Shown: positions 41,561 to 51,581, counted from the first letter of the stretch. The stretch: DNA of 64,000 nucleotides from Tenericutes bacterium MZ-XQ (GCA_002838205.1 CP017950.1:1184858-1248857); one strand, 5' to 3'. Program-made: numbers and translations. The notes: generated by a model from the letters alone, not told the origin.

Positions 41561-43000
41561 ATGTATGATTTCACAATTATAGGAGCAGGTATTGTTGGTT
41601 CCTTAATCGCAAGAGAATTATCAAAATATGACTTAAAGGTCTGTGTTTTAGAAAAGGAAAATGATGTGGCTAATGTTCAAACACGAGCAAACAGCGCAAT
41701 TGTTCACTCTGGACATGATCCAAAACACGGAACTCTAAAAGCAAGATTATCTGTTGAAGGTAACAAACTTTATGAAGATCTTGAAAAAGAACTTCACATA
41801 TCTTTATTACGCACTGGGGCTTTTGTTTGTGCAAAAGATAAAGATGAAGTAAACGATATGAAAAAATTATATGAAAATGCTCTTTTGAATCAAGTTAAAG
41901 ATATGGAGTTCTTATCAATTGAAGAAGCAAGAGTACTGGAACCAAATTTAAATCCAAGTATCAAAAAGGTACTATCATTGCCAACGACTAAAGTTTGTTT
42001 CCCTTGGGAAGTTGCTTTTTTCGCTTTAGAAAATGCGATTAAAAATGGAGTCGAATTACATAGAAATGCTCTAGTTACAGAAATAACACATACAAATCAT
42101 ATGTTTACCATAAAAACTAAAGACAATCAAACATATCAAACTAAACATGTTATTAACGCAGCAGGTGTTTACACTGATGAGATTGCAACATTAATTAACC
42201 CTAACATTCCTTATCAAATCAAACCTCGTAAAGGTGAGTATTACGTTCTTGATAAAAGTGTTAAAGGTTACATGGAACATGTGATATATCCGATGCCTTC
42301 TAAAAAAGGTAAAGGTGTTCTCATTACACCTCAAGTGCATGGCAATATTCTTTTAGGTCCAACAAGTGAATGGGTCAGTGATAAAGATGATATTAGCACT
42401 TCTCTTAAAGGATTACATTATATTAAAGAACATATTAAAGATATGGCTATTAACGTACCTTATCACTTAATTATTAGACAGTTTGCTGGTGTGAGATCAA
42501 CCTCGACTTACGAAGATTTCTATATTCAGGAAGATGACGCAGTAAAAGGGTTCTATCATGTTGCAGGTGTTGATTCACCGGGCATCACTGCAGCTCCAGC
42601 AATTGCTAAATATTTAGTTGATGAAGTGATTAAACTTAGTCTACCCGTAAAACACACTTTCAATCCAATTTTACAAAAGAAAATTGTTTATAAAGATTTA
42701 TCCAAACAAGAAAAAGATGAACTTCATCAAGATAAACCACTTTACGGAAGAATTATCTGTAAATGTGAAGATATTACTGAACAAGAAATCATAGATGCAA
42801 TTCATGGTCCACTTGGCAGTGATACCATCAAAGGTGTCAAAAAAAGAGCAAGAGCTGGTAGTGGATTATGTCAGGGTGGATACTGTGAATCATTGGTACT
42901 TCGCATTATTGCAAGAGAAACGCACAAACCTTTACATGAAGTAAATTACGATCAAAAAGAAACGCAAATACTTGATAAAGAATCGAAGGTGGGCTCATGA
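41561..43000 (+). CDS. FAD-dependent glycerol-3-phosphate dehydrogenase, GlpA-like with BFD [2Fe-2S] domain
   Basis: 479 residues. N-terminal FAD site TIIGAGIVGSLIARELSKYDLKVCVLEKE, a DAO-type oxidoreductase domain, and a C-terminal BFD-like iron-sulfur domain with IICKCEDIT and GSGLCQGGYC. It oxidises glycerol-3-phosphate to DHAP. The neighbours (a second flavoprotein and a DUF1667 protein) fit the three-part anaerobic enzyme of clostridia and Thermotoga. L-2-hydroxyglutarate oxidase is a related alternative, but the glp context decides. It overlaps the next gene by 4 bases. Confidence 0.85.
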   Translation: MYDFTIIGAGIVGSLIARELSKYDLKVCVLEKENDVANVQTRANSAIVHSGHDPKHGTLKARLSVEGNKLYEDLEKELHISLLRTGAFVCAKDKDEVNDMKKLYENALLNQVKDMEFLSIEEARVLEPNLNPSIKKVLSLPTTKVCFPWEVAFFALENAIKNGVELHRNALVTEITHTNHMFTIKTKDNQTYQTKHVINAAGVYTDEIATLINPNIPYQIKPRKGEYYVLDKSVKGYMEHVIYPMPSKKGKGVLITPQVHGNILLGPTSEWVSDKDDISTSLKGLHYIKEHIKDMAINVPYHLIIRQFAGVRSTSTYEDFYIQEDDAVKGFYHVAGVDSPGITAAPAIAKYLVDEVIKLSLPVKHTFNPILQKKIVYKDLSKQEKDELHQDKPLYGRIICKCEDITEQEIIDAIHGPLGSDTIKGVKKRARAGSGLCQGGYCESLVLRIIARETHKPLHEVNYDQKETQILDKESKVGS

Positions 43001-44256
43001 AACAATCATATGACATTACAATCATTGGAGCTGGAGCTGCAGGATTATCTGCAGCACTTGAAGCTTATGATGACACATTAGATATACTCATTATAGAACG
43101 TGAAAAAAACTTTGGAGGCATTTTAAATCAGTGCATTCATAATGGCTTTGGTTTACATGTTTTTAAGGAAGAATTGACAGGACCAGAGTACGCACAAAAA
43201 CTCATTGATTTAGTTATGGAAAAACAGATTGATTATCTACTCGACACAACCGTGTTAAATATATCTAAAGATGAAGTTTTTAGTATCAAAGCTACCAATA
43301 TTACCTCTGGAGAGTTTATCATCGAGTCTAAAAGTGTCATTCTAACGACTGGTTGTTACGAACGTGCAAGAGGTCATGTTGATATTCCAGGGGATAGACC
43401 AAAAGGGATTATGACCGCTGGATCTGCACAAAGATATTTAAATATCGATGGTTATTTAGTAGGTAAAAAAGTTTTTATCCTTGGAAGTGGAGATATTGGA
43501 CTCATCATGGCTAGACGTATGACACTTGAAGGTGCAACAGTTTTAGGTGTTGCTGAGCTTATGCCTTATTCAAACGGATTAACAAGAAATATTGTTCAAT
43601 GCTTAAATGATTTTGACATCCCTTTATATCTATCTCATACTATAAAAGAAGTCGTTGGTAAAGAAAAGTTAGAAAAAGTCATTATTCAACAAGTCGATGA
43701 AAATAGACAGTTTATAGAAAATACCGAAAAAACTTTTGAAGTTGACACTTTACTTCTTTCTATAGGTTTAATCCCTGATGTTAAACTTTTTGAATCTTTA
43801 AGTATTGACACTGATCCACTCACAAAAAGTGCACTTGTCAATCAAAAATTAGAAACCTCAGTTAAAGGCTTGTATGCTTGTGGAAATGCCCTTCATGTAC
43901 ACGATTTAGTAGATGATGTAACTATAGAAAGTAGAAAAGCTGGAAAATATGCGAAGGCATATGTGATAAATCAAAAAGACATAGATAAAAAACAAGTTCC
44001 AATTCGTTTTGATCACCACATACGTTATGTCGTTCCTCAAGTAGTAGATTATCATCTTATTGATGAACCATTTGACGTATTATTTAGAGCAACTCAAAAA
44101 CATGATGTATTAAAGCTAGTGATTAAACAAGGTGATCAAGTAATTAGGAAGAAAACTTTGAAGTATGTAGTTCCTGCAGAAATGCAAAAAGTACAAATCA
44201 AACCAGAAGATTTAATCAATGATTTACCAATAGAAATTATGGTTGAAGAGGTGTAA
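42997..44256 (+). CDS. FAD/NAD(P)-binding oxidoreductase, second subunit of the G3P dehydrogenase
   Basis: 419 residues. Two nucleotide-binding folds: ITIIGAGAAGLSAALEAY at the N-terminus and VFILGSGDIGLIMARRM in the middle, with GCYERARGHVDIPGDRPKG and LYACGNALHVHDLVDDV. It should receive electrons from the GlpA-like subunit and pass them to NAD or a quinone or ferredoxin partner. AAGGTGG lies before the ATG within the previous gene. The C-terminal 60 residues are a small extra beta domain. Confidence 0.82.
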   Translation: MKQSYDITIIGAGAAGLSAALEAYDDTLDILIIEREKNFGGILNQCIHNGFGLHVFKEELTGPEYAQKLIDLVMEKQIDYLLDTTVLNISKDEVFSIKATNITSGEFIIESKSVILTTGCYERARGHVDIPGDRPKGIMTAGSAQRYLNIDGYLVGKKVFILGSGDIGLIMARRMTLEGATVLGVAELMPYSNGLTRNIVQCLNDFDIPLYLSHTIKEVVGKEKLEKVIIQQVDENRQFIENTEKTFEVDTLLLSIGLIPDVKLFESLSIDTDPLTKSALVNQKLETSVKGLYACGNALHVHDLVDDVTIESRKAGKYAKAYVINQKDIDKKQVPIRFDHHIRYVVPQVVDYHLIDEPFDVLFRATQKHDVLKLVIKQGDQVIRKKTLKYVVPAEMQKVQIKPEDLINDLPIEIMVEEV

Positions 44257-44258
44257 AT

Positions 44259-46117
<1,859 letters not shown>

Positions 46118-46122
46118 ATAGA

Positions 46123-46168
46123 AAAAACACATCTCATATCAGTGATATGATAAGATGTGTTTTTTTTG
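46123..46168 (+). terminator. Terminator of the glp operon
   Basis: AAAACACATCT and AGATGTGTTTT pair, with inner ATATCA-GTG-TATGAT, followed by T8. Confidence 0.85.
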
Positions 46169-46178
46169 TCTATTAGTT

Positions 46179-46721
46179 TCATTTATAATAACGAATTAAA
46201 TCTTTTGCAGGTGTTCTTCTTTTTGGTGCATTTTTTTGATCAGCATATCCAACCATGACCAAACATGTCACAATCTCGTTATCTTTGATTTGTAAAACAT
46301 CCTTAAACAAATCGGTTTTGATGAAAAGTGGAGTTTTAACATGTGTTGAAAGACCTCTTTCATTGGCTAATAGTAAAAAATTTTGAACAAGCATTGAGTT
46401 CGCTTGAATATCTTCAATTTCATCATCATAATCCAAGCTGATTGGCATAATAAAAGCAACAATCGTTGGAGCCGCAAAAATTTTGTCCAGTTTTTTCCCT
46501 ACATCTTCTTGTTGATCCTTAGGCAGTCTCTCTAAGTACTTTTGTCTAAATTTGTCTTTGTTTTCGCCATCAAGAATGACAAAATTCCATGGTTCTCGCA
46601 TTTTATGATTAGGTGCAAACACACTAACATCTAATATCTCCTCTAAAACCAATGGGTCTACTTTCTTTGTTAAATATGATTTTTGACTTACTCTCGTTTT
46701 AATCAAATCGCTTAATGACAT
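46179..46721 (-). CDS. Nitroreductase-family protein
   Basis: 180 residues from the ATG at 46721 with AAGGAG nine bases upstream. FMN-binding pattern DLIKTRVSQKSYLTKKVDP, FAPNHKMREPWNFVIL and SMLVQNFLLLANERGLSTHVKTPL, as in YdjA/PnbA-like nitroreductases. It probably reduces nitro or quinone compounds. It has its own upstream region beyond the terminator of the peptide operon. Confidence 0.85.
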   Translation of the reverse strand: MSLSDLIKTRVSQKSYLTKKVDPLVLEEILDVSVFAPNHKMREPWNFVILDGENKDKFRQKYLERLPKDQQEDVGKKLDKIFAAPTIVAFIMPISLDYDDEIEDIQANSMLVQNFLLLANERGLSTHVKTPLFIKTDLFKDVLQIKDNEIVTCLVMVGYADQKNAPKRRTPAKDLIRYYK

Positions 46722-46781
46722 GATCATCAACTCCTTTACTTTATCATACAACGAATGTATCAAATTCTCAATCTAAAGACA

Positions 46782-46810
46782 TAAAAAAAAGATGAAGCTT
46801 GACTTCATCT
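46782..46810 (-). terminator. Terminator of the repeat-peptide operon
   Basis: AGATGAAG, loop CTTGA, CTTCATCT; on the minus strand T8 follows. It lies 8 bases past the last gene, so the operon is three genes long (48168 to 46818). Confidence 0.8.
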
Positions 46811-46817
46811 ATATATA

Positions 46818-47216
46818 TTAAAGAATTTGTTTTGGGTGTGTGTGTTTAAAATCATCGTCAAATAAATAACGATCTTTCATTCGATCTATGAAGATCGAAA
46901 ATAAAATATACATGATAAAACTAATTGCTAACAGCTCTATTGATAAACTAAATATCGTTAGACTTAAGAAAGCAAAAGTAATCAACAATTCTACTGTCAT
47001 AAGTAAATATATACCATGTATGCCTTGTTTCGAAATCCTTTCTAACTGGATAAACTGCATTAGAAACATGAAAATTATCCCTAAGATATATCCAATTAAT
47101 GCACCTATTTCTAATAAGAAAAGATATTCAGACTTAAAAGCATGGTCTTCAAAAACATATTGAATCCAATTAAAGGCTTTGCTATTTATTGATTGTGTAA
47201 GAAAGAAAACTTTCAT
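46818..47216 (-). CDS. Small three-helix membrane protein of the repeat-peptide operon
   Basis: 132 residues with three hydrophobic helices (about 30-55, 69-92 and 93-111) and a charged tail DRMKDRYLFDDDFKHTHPKQIL. GGAGG precedes the ATG, 23 bases after the previous gene. No catalytic motif. As third gene behind a repeat propeptide it may help export, processing or immunity, which is inference from position only. Confidence 0.7.
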   Translation of the reverse strand: MKVFFLTQSINSKAFNWIQYVFEDHAFKSEYLFLLEIGALIGYILGIIFMFLMQFIQLERISKQGIHGIYLLMTVELLITFAFLSLTIFSLSIELLAISFIMYILFSIFIDRMKDRYLFDDDFKHTHPKQIL

Positions 47217-47239
47217 TGTTATATTCCTCCATGGGGTTT

Positions 47240-47683
47240 TTAAAATAGTACACTACTGATTTCAAAGACATAAGTAATGAGACTTGCATACATGATACCA
47301 AATATGAATATCATGACGTACTCATACAAAAAAACTTTTACAACAGTATCTTCAAAAAACTTTTTATAAGTATGATTACGGTAAACAAGCATAATGAGAA
47401 TGATCATAATACTGAGGACAGTATTTATCGTACTATTTAGAAGCCATCTCTGATCAATTACTTCAAATGATTCTATTACAAACTTAATTAGCGCATATGA
47501 AGTCCACCAAGTGATGGTAGCCAATAAAGTCATATTTGATAACATTTTTGTAAACTTTTCTTGTTTTTTGTATGTTTCACATGAACTTTCAGAAAGGATA
47601 TGATTTTGTAATTTTGCAGCACTAAAAAAGATATAGAAAGTTAGTACAATTGTAATAATCATCAAGATAACTCCAAATATCAT
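47240..47683 (-). CDS. Small four-helix membrane protein of the repeat-peptide operon
   Basis: 147 residues from the ATG at 47683, where AAGGAG is seven bases upstream; a longer frame to 47737 lacks such a site. Four hydrophobic helices: 1-25, about 51-72, 83-105 and 117-144. There is one Cys (SSCET) in the first loop and no known motif. It follows the repeat-peptide gene by about 100 bases and precedes the three-helix gene. It could be part of a two-subunit membrane system for the peptide. Confidence 0.7.
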   Translation of the reverse strand: MIFGVILMIITIVLTFYIFFSAAKLQNHILSESSCETYKKQEKFTKMLSNMTLLATITWWTSYALIKFVIESFEVIDQRWLLNSTINTVLSIMIILIMLVYRNHTYKKFFEDTVVKVFLYEYVMIFIFGIMYASLITYVFEISSVLF

Positions 47684-47784
47684 ATAACTGCTCCTTGCCC
47701 AGTTTCCTGCCGTCCATTGTTTGTATAAATTGCACAATGAAGCCTATAATTTAAATAAAAATATGTTATAATAACTTATGTGAA

Positions 47785-48168
47785 TTAAAATCTTCTAAAT
47801 TCAATCGTTTCAGGTAATCCAGAGTTTTTGAAATCATTATTTCTTCTGAATCTATTAATGAATCCTCTTATCTCTACTTCATCACACCATTCGAATGATC
47901 CTGAATTCTCAAATCCTAAAGTAGTGCTCTCAATGATATTCTTGATTTCTACTTCATCACACCATTCGAATGATCCTGAGTTTTCAAAATCCATTACGAT
48001 ACTTTCAATGACATTCTTGATTTCTACTTCATCACACCATTCAAATGATCCTGAATTTTCAAAATCTAAACTAATTTCTCTATTAGAACCTCTGTTAAAA
48101 TATAAACTATAAGCTAACACCATAACCAAAACAACTACTAAAGATACAACTTTTACTAATTTTTTCAT
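47785..48168 (-). CDS. Repeat-peptide precursor (candidate multi-copy propeptide pheromone)
   Basis: 127 residues. A basic start and one hydrophobic helix (MKKLVKVVSLVVVLVMVLAY) form a signal peptide or anchor with no lipobox. Residues 35-59, 60-84 and 85-109 are three tandem units, each with the core FENSGSFEWCDEVEI and a variable linker; residues 112-127 (DFKNSG...) are a degenerate fourth. The core is acidic, with one Trp and one Cys. It is the first gene of a three-gene operon and divergent from an Rgg/PlcR-like regulator. I infer a secreted peptide precursor; a surface or redox protein is the alternative. GGGAGG precedes the ATG. Confidence 0.7.
   Translation of the reverse strand: MKKLVKVVSLVVVLVMVLAYSLYFNRGSNREISLDFENSGSFEWCDEVEIKNVIESIVMDFENSGSFEWCDEVEIKNIIESTTLGFENSGSFEWCDEVEIRGFINRFRRNNDFKNSGLPETIEFRRF
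47842..48066 (-). repeat. Three 75-bp tandem coding repeats
   Basis: Units at 47992-48066, 47917-47991 and 47842-47916. Within the 45-bp core the three copies differ at five codon third positions (for example AAT/AAC, GAA/GAG, TTT/TTC, ATC/ATA), all synonymous, while most linker codons differ in amino acid. Confidence 0.92.
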
Positions 48169-48192
48169 ATAATGAACCTCCCTTTTGGCTTC

Positions 48193-48239
48193 ATTTTATG
48201 TCATAAATTAGATATTGAATAGGGCGTATATGTCCCATT
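48193..48239 (-). promoter_or_regulatory. Promoter of the repeat-peptide operon with 22-bp palindromic element
   Basis: The element 48218-48239 is an imperfect dyad, 8 of 11 base pairs symmetric, with core GGGCGTATATGTCCC on the plus strand. On the minus strand it overlaps the start of -35 TATTCA (48216-48221), then 17 bp, then TAAAAT (48193-48198). On the plus strand the same element lies in the spacer of a weak possible promoter for the regulator (TTGAAT at 48215), so one bound dimer could activate the operon and repress the regulator. Confidence 0.6.
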
Positions 48240-48262
48240 ATGCAGAAAAAGGTGATTTTTTG

Positions 48263-49192
48263 ATGAAAAATAATGGTTTGTGCATTTATTTAGAGCAACT
48301 TCGCTCTGCAAGACACATTTCACAGTTCAGTTTTGTTGATGATGTCATATCATTGCAACAATATCGAAGATATCTTAAAGGAGAGTCAGATATCCCTTTT
48401 AGTGTTGTGGCTCAGCTAGCAGGTAAGTTAGGGATAAAAACTGATACCATTTTGAGAGAGTTTGAAGTTGCACGATTAGATGAAACACAGACCATGAACA
48501 ATCTTTATAATTTAGCTGTTAACTATGCACATAAAGAATTTTTCAATCTAGCTAACTCGATTAATCCAGATAATATTATCGAAGGGTCAAATCTTTTGCT
48601 ATATAAACACAGTATTACATTAAATGATTATTACAGGAAAGCCATCACTGTTACACAGGTAAGAGAAATAAATAAAGAACTTATCAACTATCCATCAGTT
48701 CTTGATCAAGGTATACTAAGCACTAGCGAAATGTTAATCTTGACATTTCTAATAGATGTAATGCAAAATGAAGATCAAAATAGAATCATTGATAAGTTAT
48801 CTATCTATTTAAATGATAAGTCACTTATACTGAGTGGAGGAAATGAGCGAGTATACACTTTAATCTTAGCTAGATTGGCAAAGCATTCAGGTATTTTGGA
48901 GTCCTATGAACAGGTTATTAAGTTTTGTGATTTAGGTATAAAACGCAATCTTAAATTGTTTTCATATTACTTAATGGAATTCTTTTATTACTACAAATCA
49001 TTAGCATATCATGCTTTAGGTGACGATGAAAATTTCAAGGTTTCCTTAAAAAAATGCTTTAATATACTTGAGTTTGAAGGCAATGAAAATAAAGTCAAGA
49101 AATTTGCAAATCTCATAAACAGCGATTATCATATTGAGTTTAAAAACTATGTCTTAGATTTATATCAAAAAGAACAAGAAAAAGGTAGTTAA
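48263..49192 (+). CDS. Rgg/PlcR-like (RRNPP-type) transcriptional regulator
   Basis: 309 residues from the ATG at 48263, with AAAGGTGA upstream; a longer frame to 48215 would run through the operator. An N-terminal XRE helix-turn-helix (about residues 5-58: YLEQLRSARHISQFSFVDDVISLQQYRRYLKGESDIPFSVVAQLAGKLGI) is followed by about 240 all-helical residues with TPR-like hairpins (ILARLAKHSGILESYEQVIKFCDLGIKRN, SYYLMEFFYYYKSLAYHALGDDENFKVSLKKCFNIL). This is the Rgg/PlcR plan, in which a reimported peptide binds the helical part. It is divergent from a repeat-peptide gene. Assignment is by architecture, not by a database match. Confidence 0.7.
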   Translation: MKNNGLCIYLEQLRSARHISQFSFVDDVISLQQYRRYLKGESDIPFSVVAQLAGKLGIKTDTILREFEVARLDETQTMNNLYNLAVNYAHKEFFNLANSINPDNIIEGSNLLLYKHSITLNDYYRKAITVTQVREINKELINYPSVLDQGILSTSEMLILTFLIDVMQNEDQNRIIDKLSIYLNDKSLILSGGNERVYTLILARLAKHSGILESYEQVIKFCDLGIKRNLKLFSYYLMEFFYYYKSLAYHALGDDENFKVSLKKCFNILEFEGNENKVKKFANLINSDYHIEFKNYVLDLYQKEQEKGS

Positions 49193-49193
49193 C

Positions 49194-50369
49194 ATGGATA
49201 TTTGTAAAATATATTTACAACCAAAAGAAGAGATTAGAATTGAGCAAGGTCACCCATGGGTTTATGGCAATGAAATCGATCAAATAAAAGGTCCAATAAA
49301 AAGCGGTGATATTGCATATGTTTACTCATCAAAAGGCGATTTTATCGGTAAAGGTTTTTTAAATACTACATCTAAGATATTTGTTCGCATCCTATCACGT
49401 GATGAAAATGAAATCATAGATAAAAGATTCTTTGCAAATTTAATCCAGAAGTCAAATCAAGCTCGTATAGATATGGGATTTGATAACAGTTATAGAGTTC
49501 TATTTGGTGAAGCCGATGGTATTCCTGGATTTATTGTAGATAAATATGCTGAATACCTCTCTATTCAAATTCTTTCGTTAGGTATTGATTTAAGAAAAGA
49601 TATGTTTATAGACATCTTGAAAGAAATATTTAATCCGAAAGGTATTTATGAGCGCAGTGATGTTCCAGTTCGTAAAAAAGAGGGTCTTCCATTATTTAAA
49701 GATACTGTTTATGGTACTGTTCCAGATTTAATTCAAATCAAAGAAAATGATTTAATCATGGAAATCGATATCAAAAATGGTCAAAAAACTGGGTCTTTTC
49801 TTGATCAACAAGAAAACCATAATGCCTTAAAACCTTATGTGAAGAATAAAACTGTTTTGGATTGCTTTTCTCATATAGGTGGTTTCGGATTGCATGCTGC
49901 ATATCATCAAGCGAAATCTGTAACTTGTTTAGATATCTCTGAGCATGCTGTCAATCAGATTAAAAGAAACGCAGAACTAAATCACTTTAATCAAGTGATT
50001 GCATATAAAGCCGATGTCTTTAATGAATTAAGAATATATCAAGAGCAAAAAAATTCATTTGATGTAGTTATTCTAGACCCACCTGCTTTTGCAAAAAAGA
50101 GAGACGATATCAAAAAAGCCTATAAAGGCTATAAGGATATCAATCTACAGGCACTAAAAATTATTAATCCGGATGGGTATTTGGTTTCATGTTCTTGTTC
50201 ACATTTTATGACACCACAATTATTTTTGGACATGCTAATGGATGCTTCAAATGACGCAAAAAGGATTACACAAATGATAGATTTTAGAATTCAAAGCAAA
50301 GATCATCCTGCTTTATTAGGTTCTGATGAATCATTATATCTAAAGTGCATTACTCTAAAAGTAAAATAG
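49194..50369 (+). CDS. rlmI: Class I rRNA methyltransferase, RlmI type (PUA plus methylase)
   Basis: 391 residues. A PUA domain (LQPKEEIRIEQGHPWVYGNEIDQIKGPIKSGDIAYVYSSKGDFIGKGFLN) is followed by a Rossmann methylase with VLDCFSHIGGFGLHAA (motif I), TCLDISEHAV and VILDPPAFAKK (motif IV). This is the RlmI/YccW plan, which makes m5C in 23S rRNA. It starts 2 bases after the regulator's stop and probably shares its message, though there is no known functional link. Confidence 0.85.
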   Translation: MDICKIYLQPKEEIRIEQGHPWVYGNEIDQIKGPIKSGDIAYVYSSKGDFIGKGFLNTTSKIFVRILSRDENEIIDKRFFANLIQKSNQARIDMGFDNSYRVLFGEADGIPGFIVDKYAEYLSIQILSLGIDLRKDMFIDILKEIFNPKGIYERSDVPVRKKEGLPLFKDTVYGTVPDLIQIKENDLIMEIDIKNGQKTGSFLDQQENHNALKPYVKNKTVLDCFSHIGGFGLHAAYHQAKSVTCLDISEHAVNQIKRNAELNHFNQVIAYKADVFNELRIYQEQKNSFDVVILDPPAFAKKRDDIKKAYKGYKDINLQALKIINPDGYLVSCSCSHFMTPQLFLDMLMDASNDAKRITQMIDFRIQSKDHPALLGSDESLYLKCITLKVK

Positions 50370-50371
50370 AA

Positions 50372-50414
50372 AAAACCACAGAACTGATTATTTCATCTCT
50401 GTGGTTATTTTTTT
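50372..50414. terminator. Bidirectional terminator
   Basis: AACCACAGA and TCTGTGGTT pair between convergent genes, with A- and T-tracts outside. Confidence 0.85.
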
Positions 50415-50940
50415 ATAGTCTTTTTCCATATTCTAAGCGAACTTCTCTATTTTGCACATCTTCATTTGTATAAGCTATGGTGTTAAGTCCAACAAAATGA
50501 AGTCCATGTTTTTCATAAAAATTAATTGCTGGGTCGTTGCATGATTGAACTTCTAAAACCATAGCTCTTGCATTTAATGTTTTAGCAATTGACTCCATAT
50601 GCTCAAAAAGTGCACTACCAAATCCTTCTTTTCGATGTCTTCTTGTTACATATAAGTTCAGTATGCGATAAGTATTATTCCAAGTTTCTAATGCACCTTC
50701 AATAACAGCAATCAATTTTTTTCTTTCAAATATACCAAATGCTTGTGCATTTTCAACATAATCTTCAAATAGTTTCATTGATATGGTTCTTTCTTTATTG
50801 CGAAAGATCCTTTTTTTCTTTATGTAAACATGTATCCCTTTTGATTTTTTTATTTTTACTATATGAAGATATTTTGTAACATACTTATCTTCAATAGTGT
50901 ATGTTTGATACTGATCTTTATCTAACTCTATAATTTTCAT
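50413..50940 (-). CDS. GNAT-family acetyltransferase
   Basis: 175 residues. LYVTRRHRKEGFGSALFEHM is the acetyl-CoA loop and CNDPAINFYEKHGLHFVGLN the usual end. The ATG at 50940 follows the TAA of the TetR gene by one base and has no ribosome site, so it is probably started by coupling; a TTG 12 bases earlier is the alternative. The substrate is unknown. Confidence 0.8.
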   Translation of the reverse strand: MKIIELDKDQYQTYTIEDKYVTKYLHIVKIKKSKGIHVYIKKKRIFRNKERTISMKLFEDYVENAQAFGIFERKKLIAVIEGALETWNNTYRILNLYVTRRHRKEGFGSALFEHMESIAKTLNARAMVLEVQSCNDPAINFYEKHGLHFVGLNTIAYTNEDVQNREVRLEYGKRL

Positions 50941-50941
50941 C

Positions 50942-51544
50942 TTATAAATCAACCATTTTCACAAGTTGCTTTATATACAACTTTCTAAATTCTGGATCTT
51001 TAAATGTTTCTATAGGTGTAGATGATTTTTGATTCATTTCAGAGAGTTGTATAAAAAGTGGGATACTAAATGATGAAAATAGAATCATGTATCTAGATGC
51101 GATTTCTTTTTGATTGTCAGTTTGAAGAGATTGTTTTAGGTTTTGATATACCATTTTTGTAAACTCATTTTCAGTAAAAAACGTCTTAATTAAAGCATTA
51201 GAAGACTCATTCTGTAACTCTTTAGTCAAAAATAAGTAATTTAAAATACCAACATTATCAATTGCATAATTATAAATATATGCAATAATCGATTCAATAA
51301 AGTTTTCAATTGGCATTTGGTCTTTTTGTCTTTCAATTAGATTAATAATATTCGATTTAAGTGTTTCAACGACTTCATTCATGACTGTCATCAGTAAATT
51401 TTCTTTACTACCAAAATGATAATTCACTGCAGCAATATTGATGTATGAAGCATCAGCAATATCCTTTATTGTGATATGAGTATTATTACGCATTAGACTT
51501 TTAGTTGTATCAATGATTTTTCTCTTTATCTCTTGGTTTTTCAT
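50942..51544 (-). CDS. TetR/AcrR-family regulator
   Basis: 200 residues. The N-terminal HTH (IIDTTKSLMRNNTHITIKDIADASYINIAAVNYHFGSKENLL) is the TetR type, followed by a helical ligand domain. It is divergent from an MMPL exporter gene, and a 23-bp palindrome lies between them (51559-51581). It likely represses both itself and the exporter until a lipid or drug binds. TAGGAGG precedes the ATG. Confidence 0.88.
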   Translation of the reverse strand: MKNQEIKRKIIDTTKSLMRNNTHITIKDIADASYINIAAVNYHFGSKENLLMTVMNEVVETLKSNIINLIERQKDQMPIENFIESIIAYIYNYAIDNVGILNYLFLTKELQNESSNALIKTFFTENEFTKMVYQNLKQSLQTDNQKEIASRYMILFSSFSIPLFIQLSEMNQKSSTPIETFKDPEFRKLYIKQLVKMVDL

Positions 51545-51558
51545 CTATATTTCCTCCT

Positions 51559-51581
51559 AAACACGATTTCAAATCCTGTTT
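51559..51581. promoter_or_regulatory. Likely TetR operator
   Basis: A 23-bp dyad: AAACA-C-GATTT, central C, AAATC-C-TGTTT; 10 of 11 pairs match. It lies 15 bases before the TetR start and about 97 bases before the MMPL start. TetR-family operators are dyads of this size. Confidence 0.6.

Noticed and set aside
47842-48066. CRISPR-like array
   Set aside because: The 75-bp units are contiguous coding repeats with no unique spacers and no cas genes nearby.
47828-48112. 94-codon plus-strand frame with repeated SSHHSNDPEFS
   Set aside because: It is the antisense of the tandem-repeat gene; the repeats come from the minus-strand coding units, and silent changes there fit the minus-strand frame.
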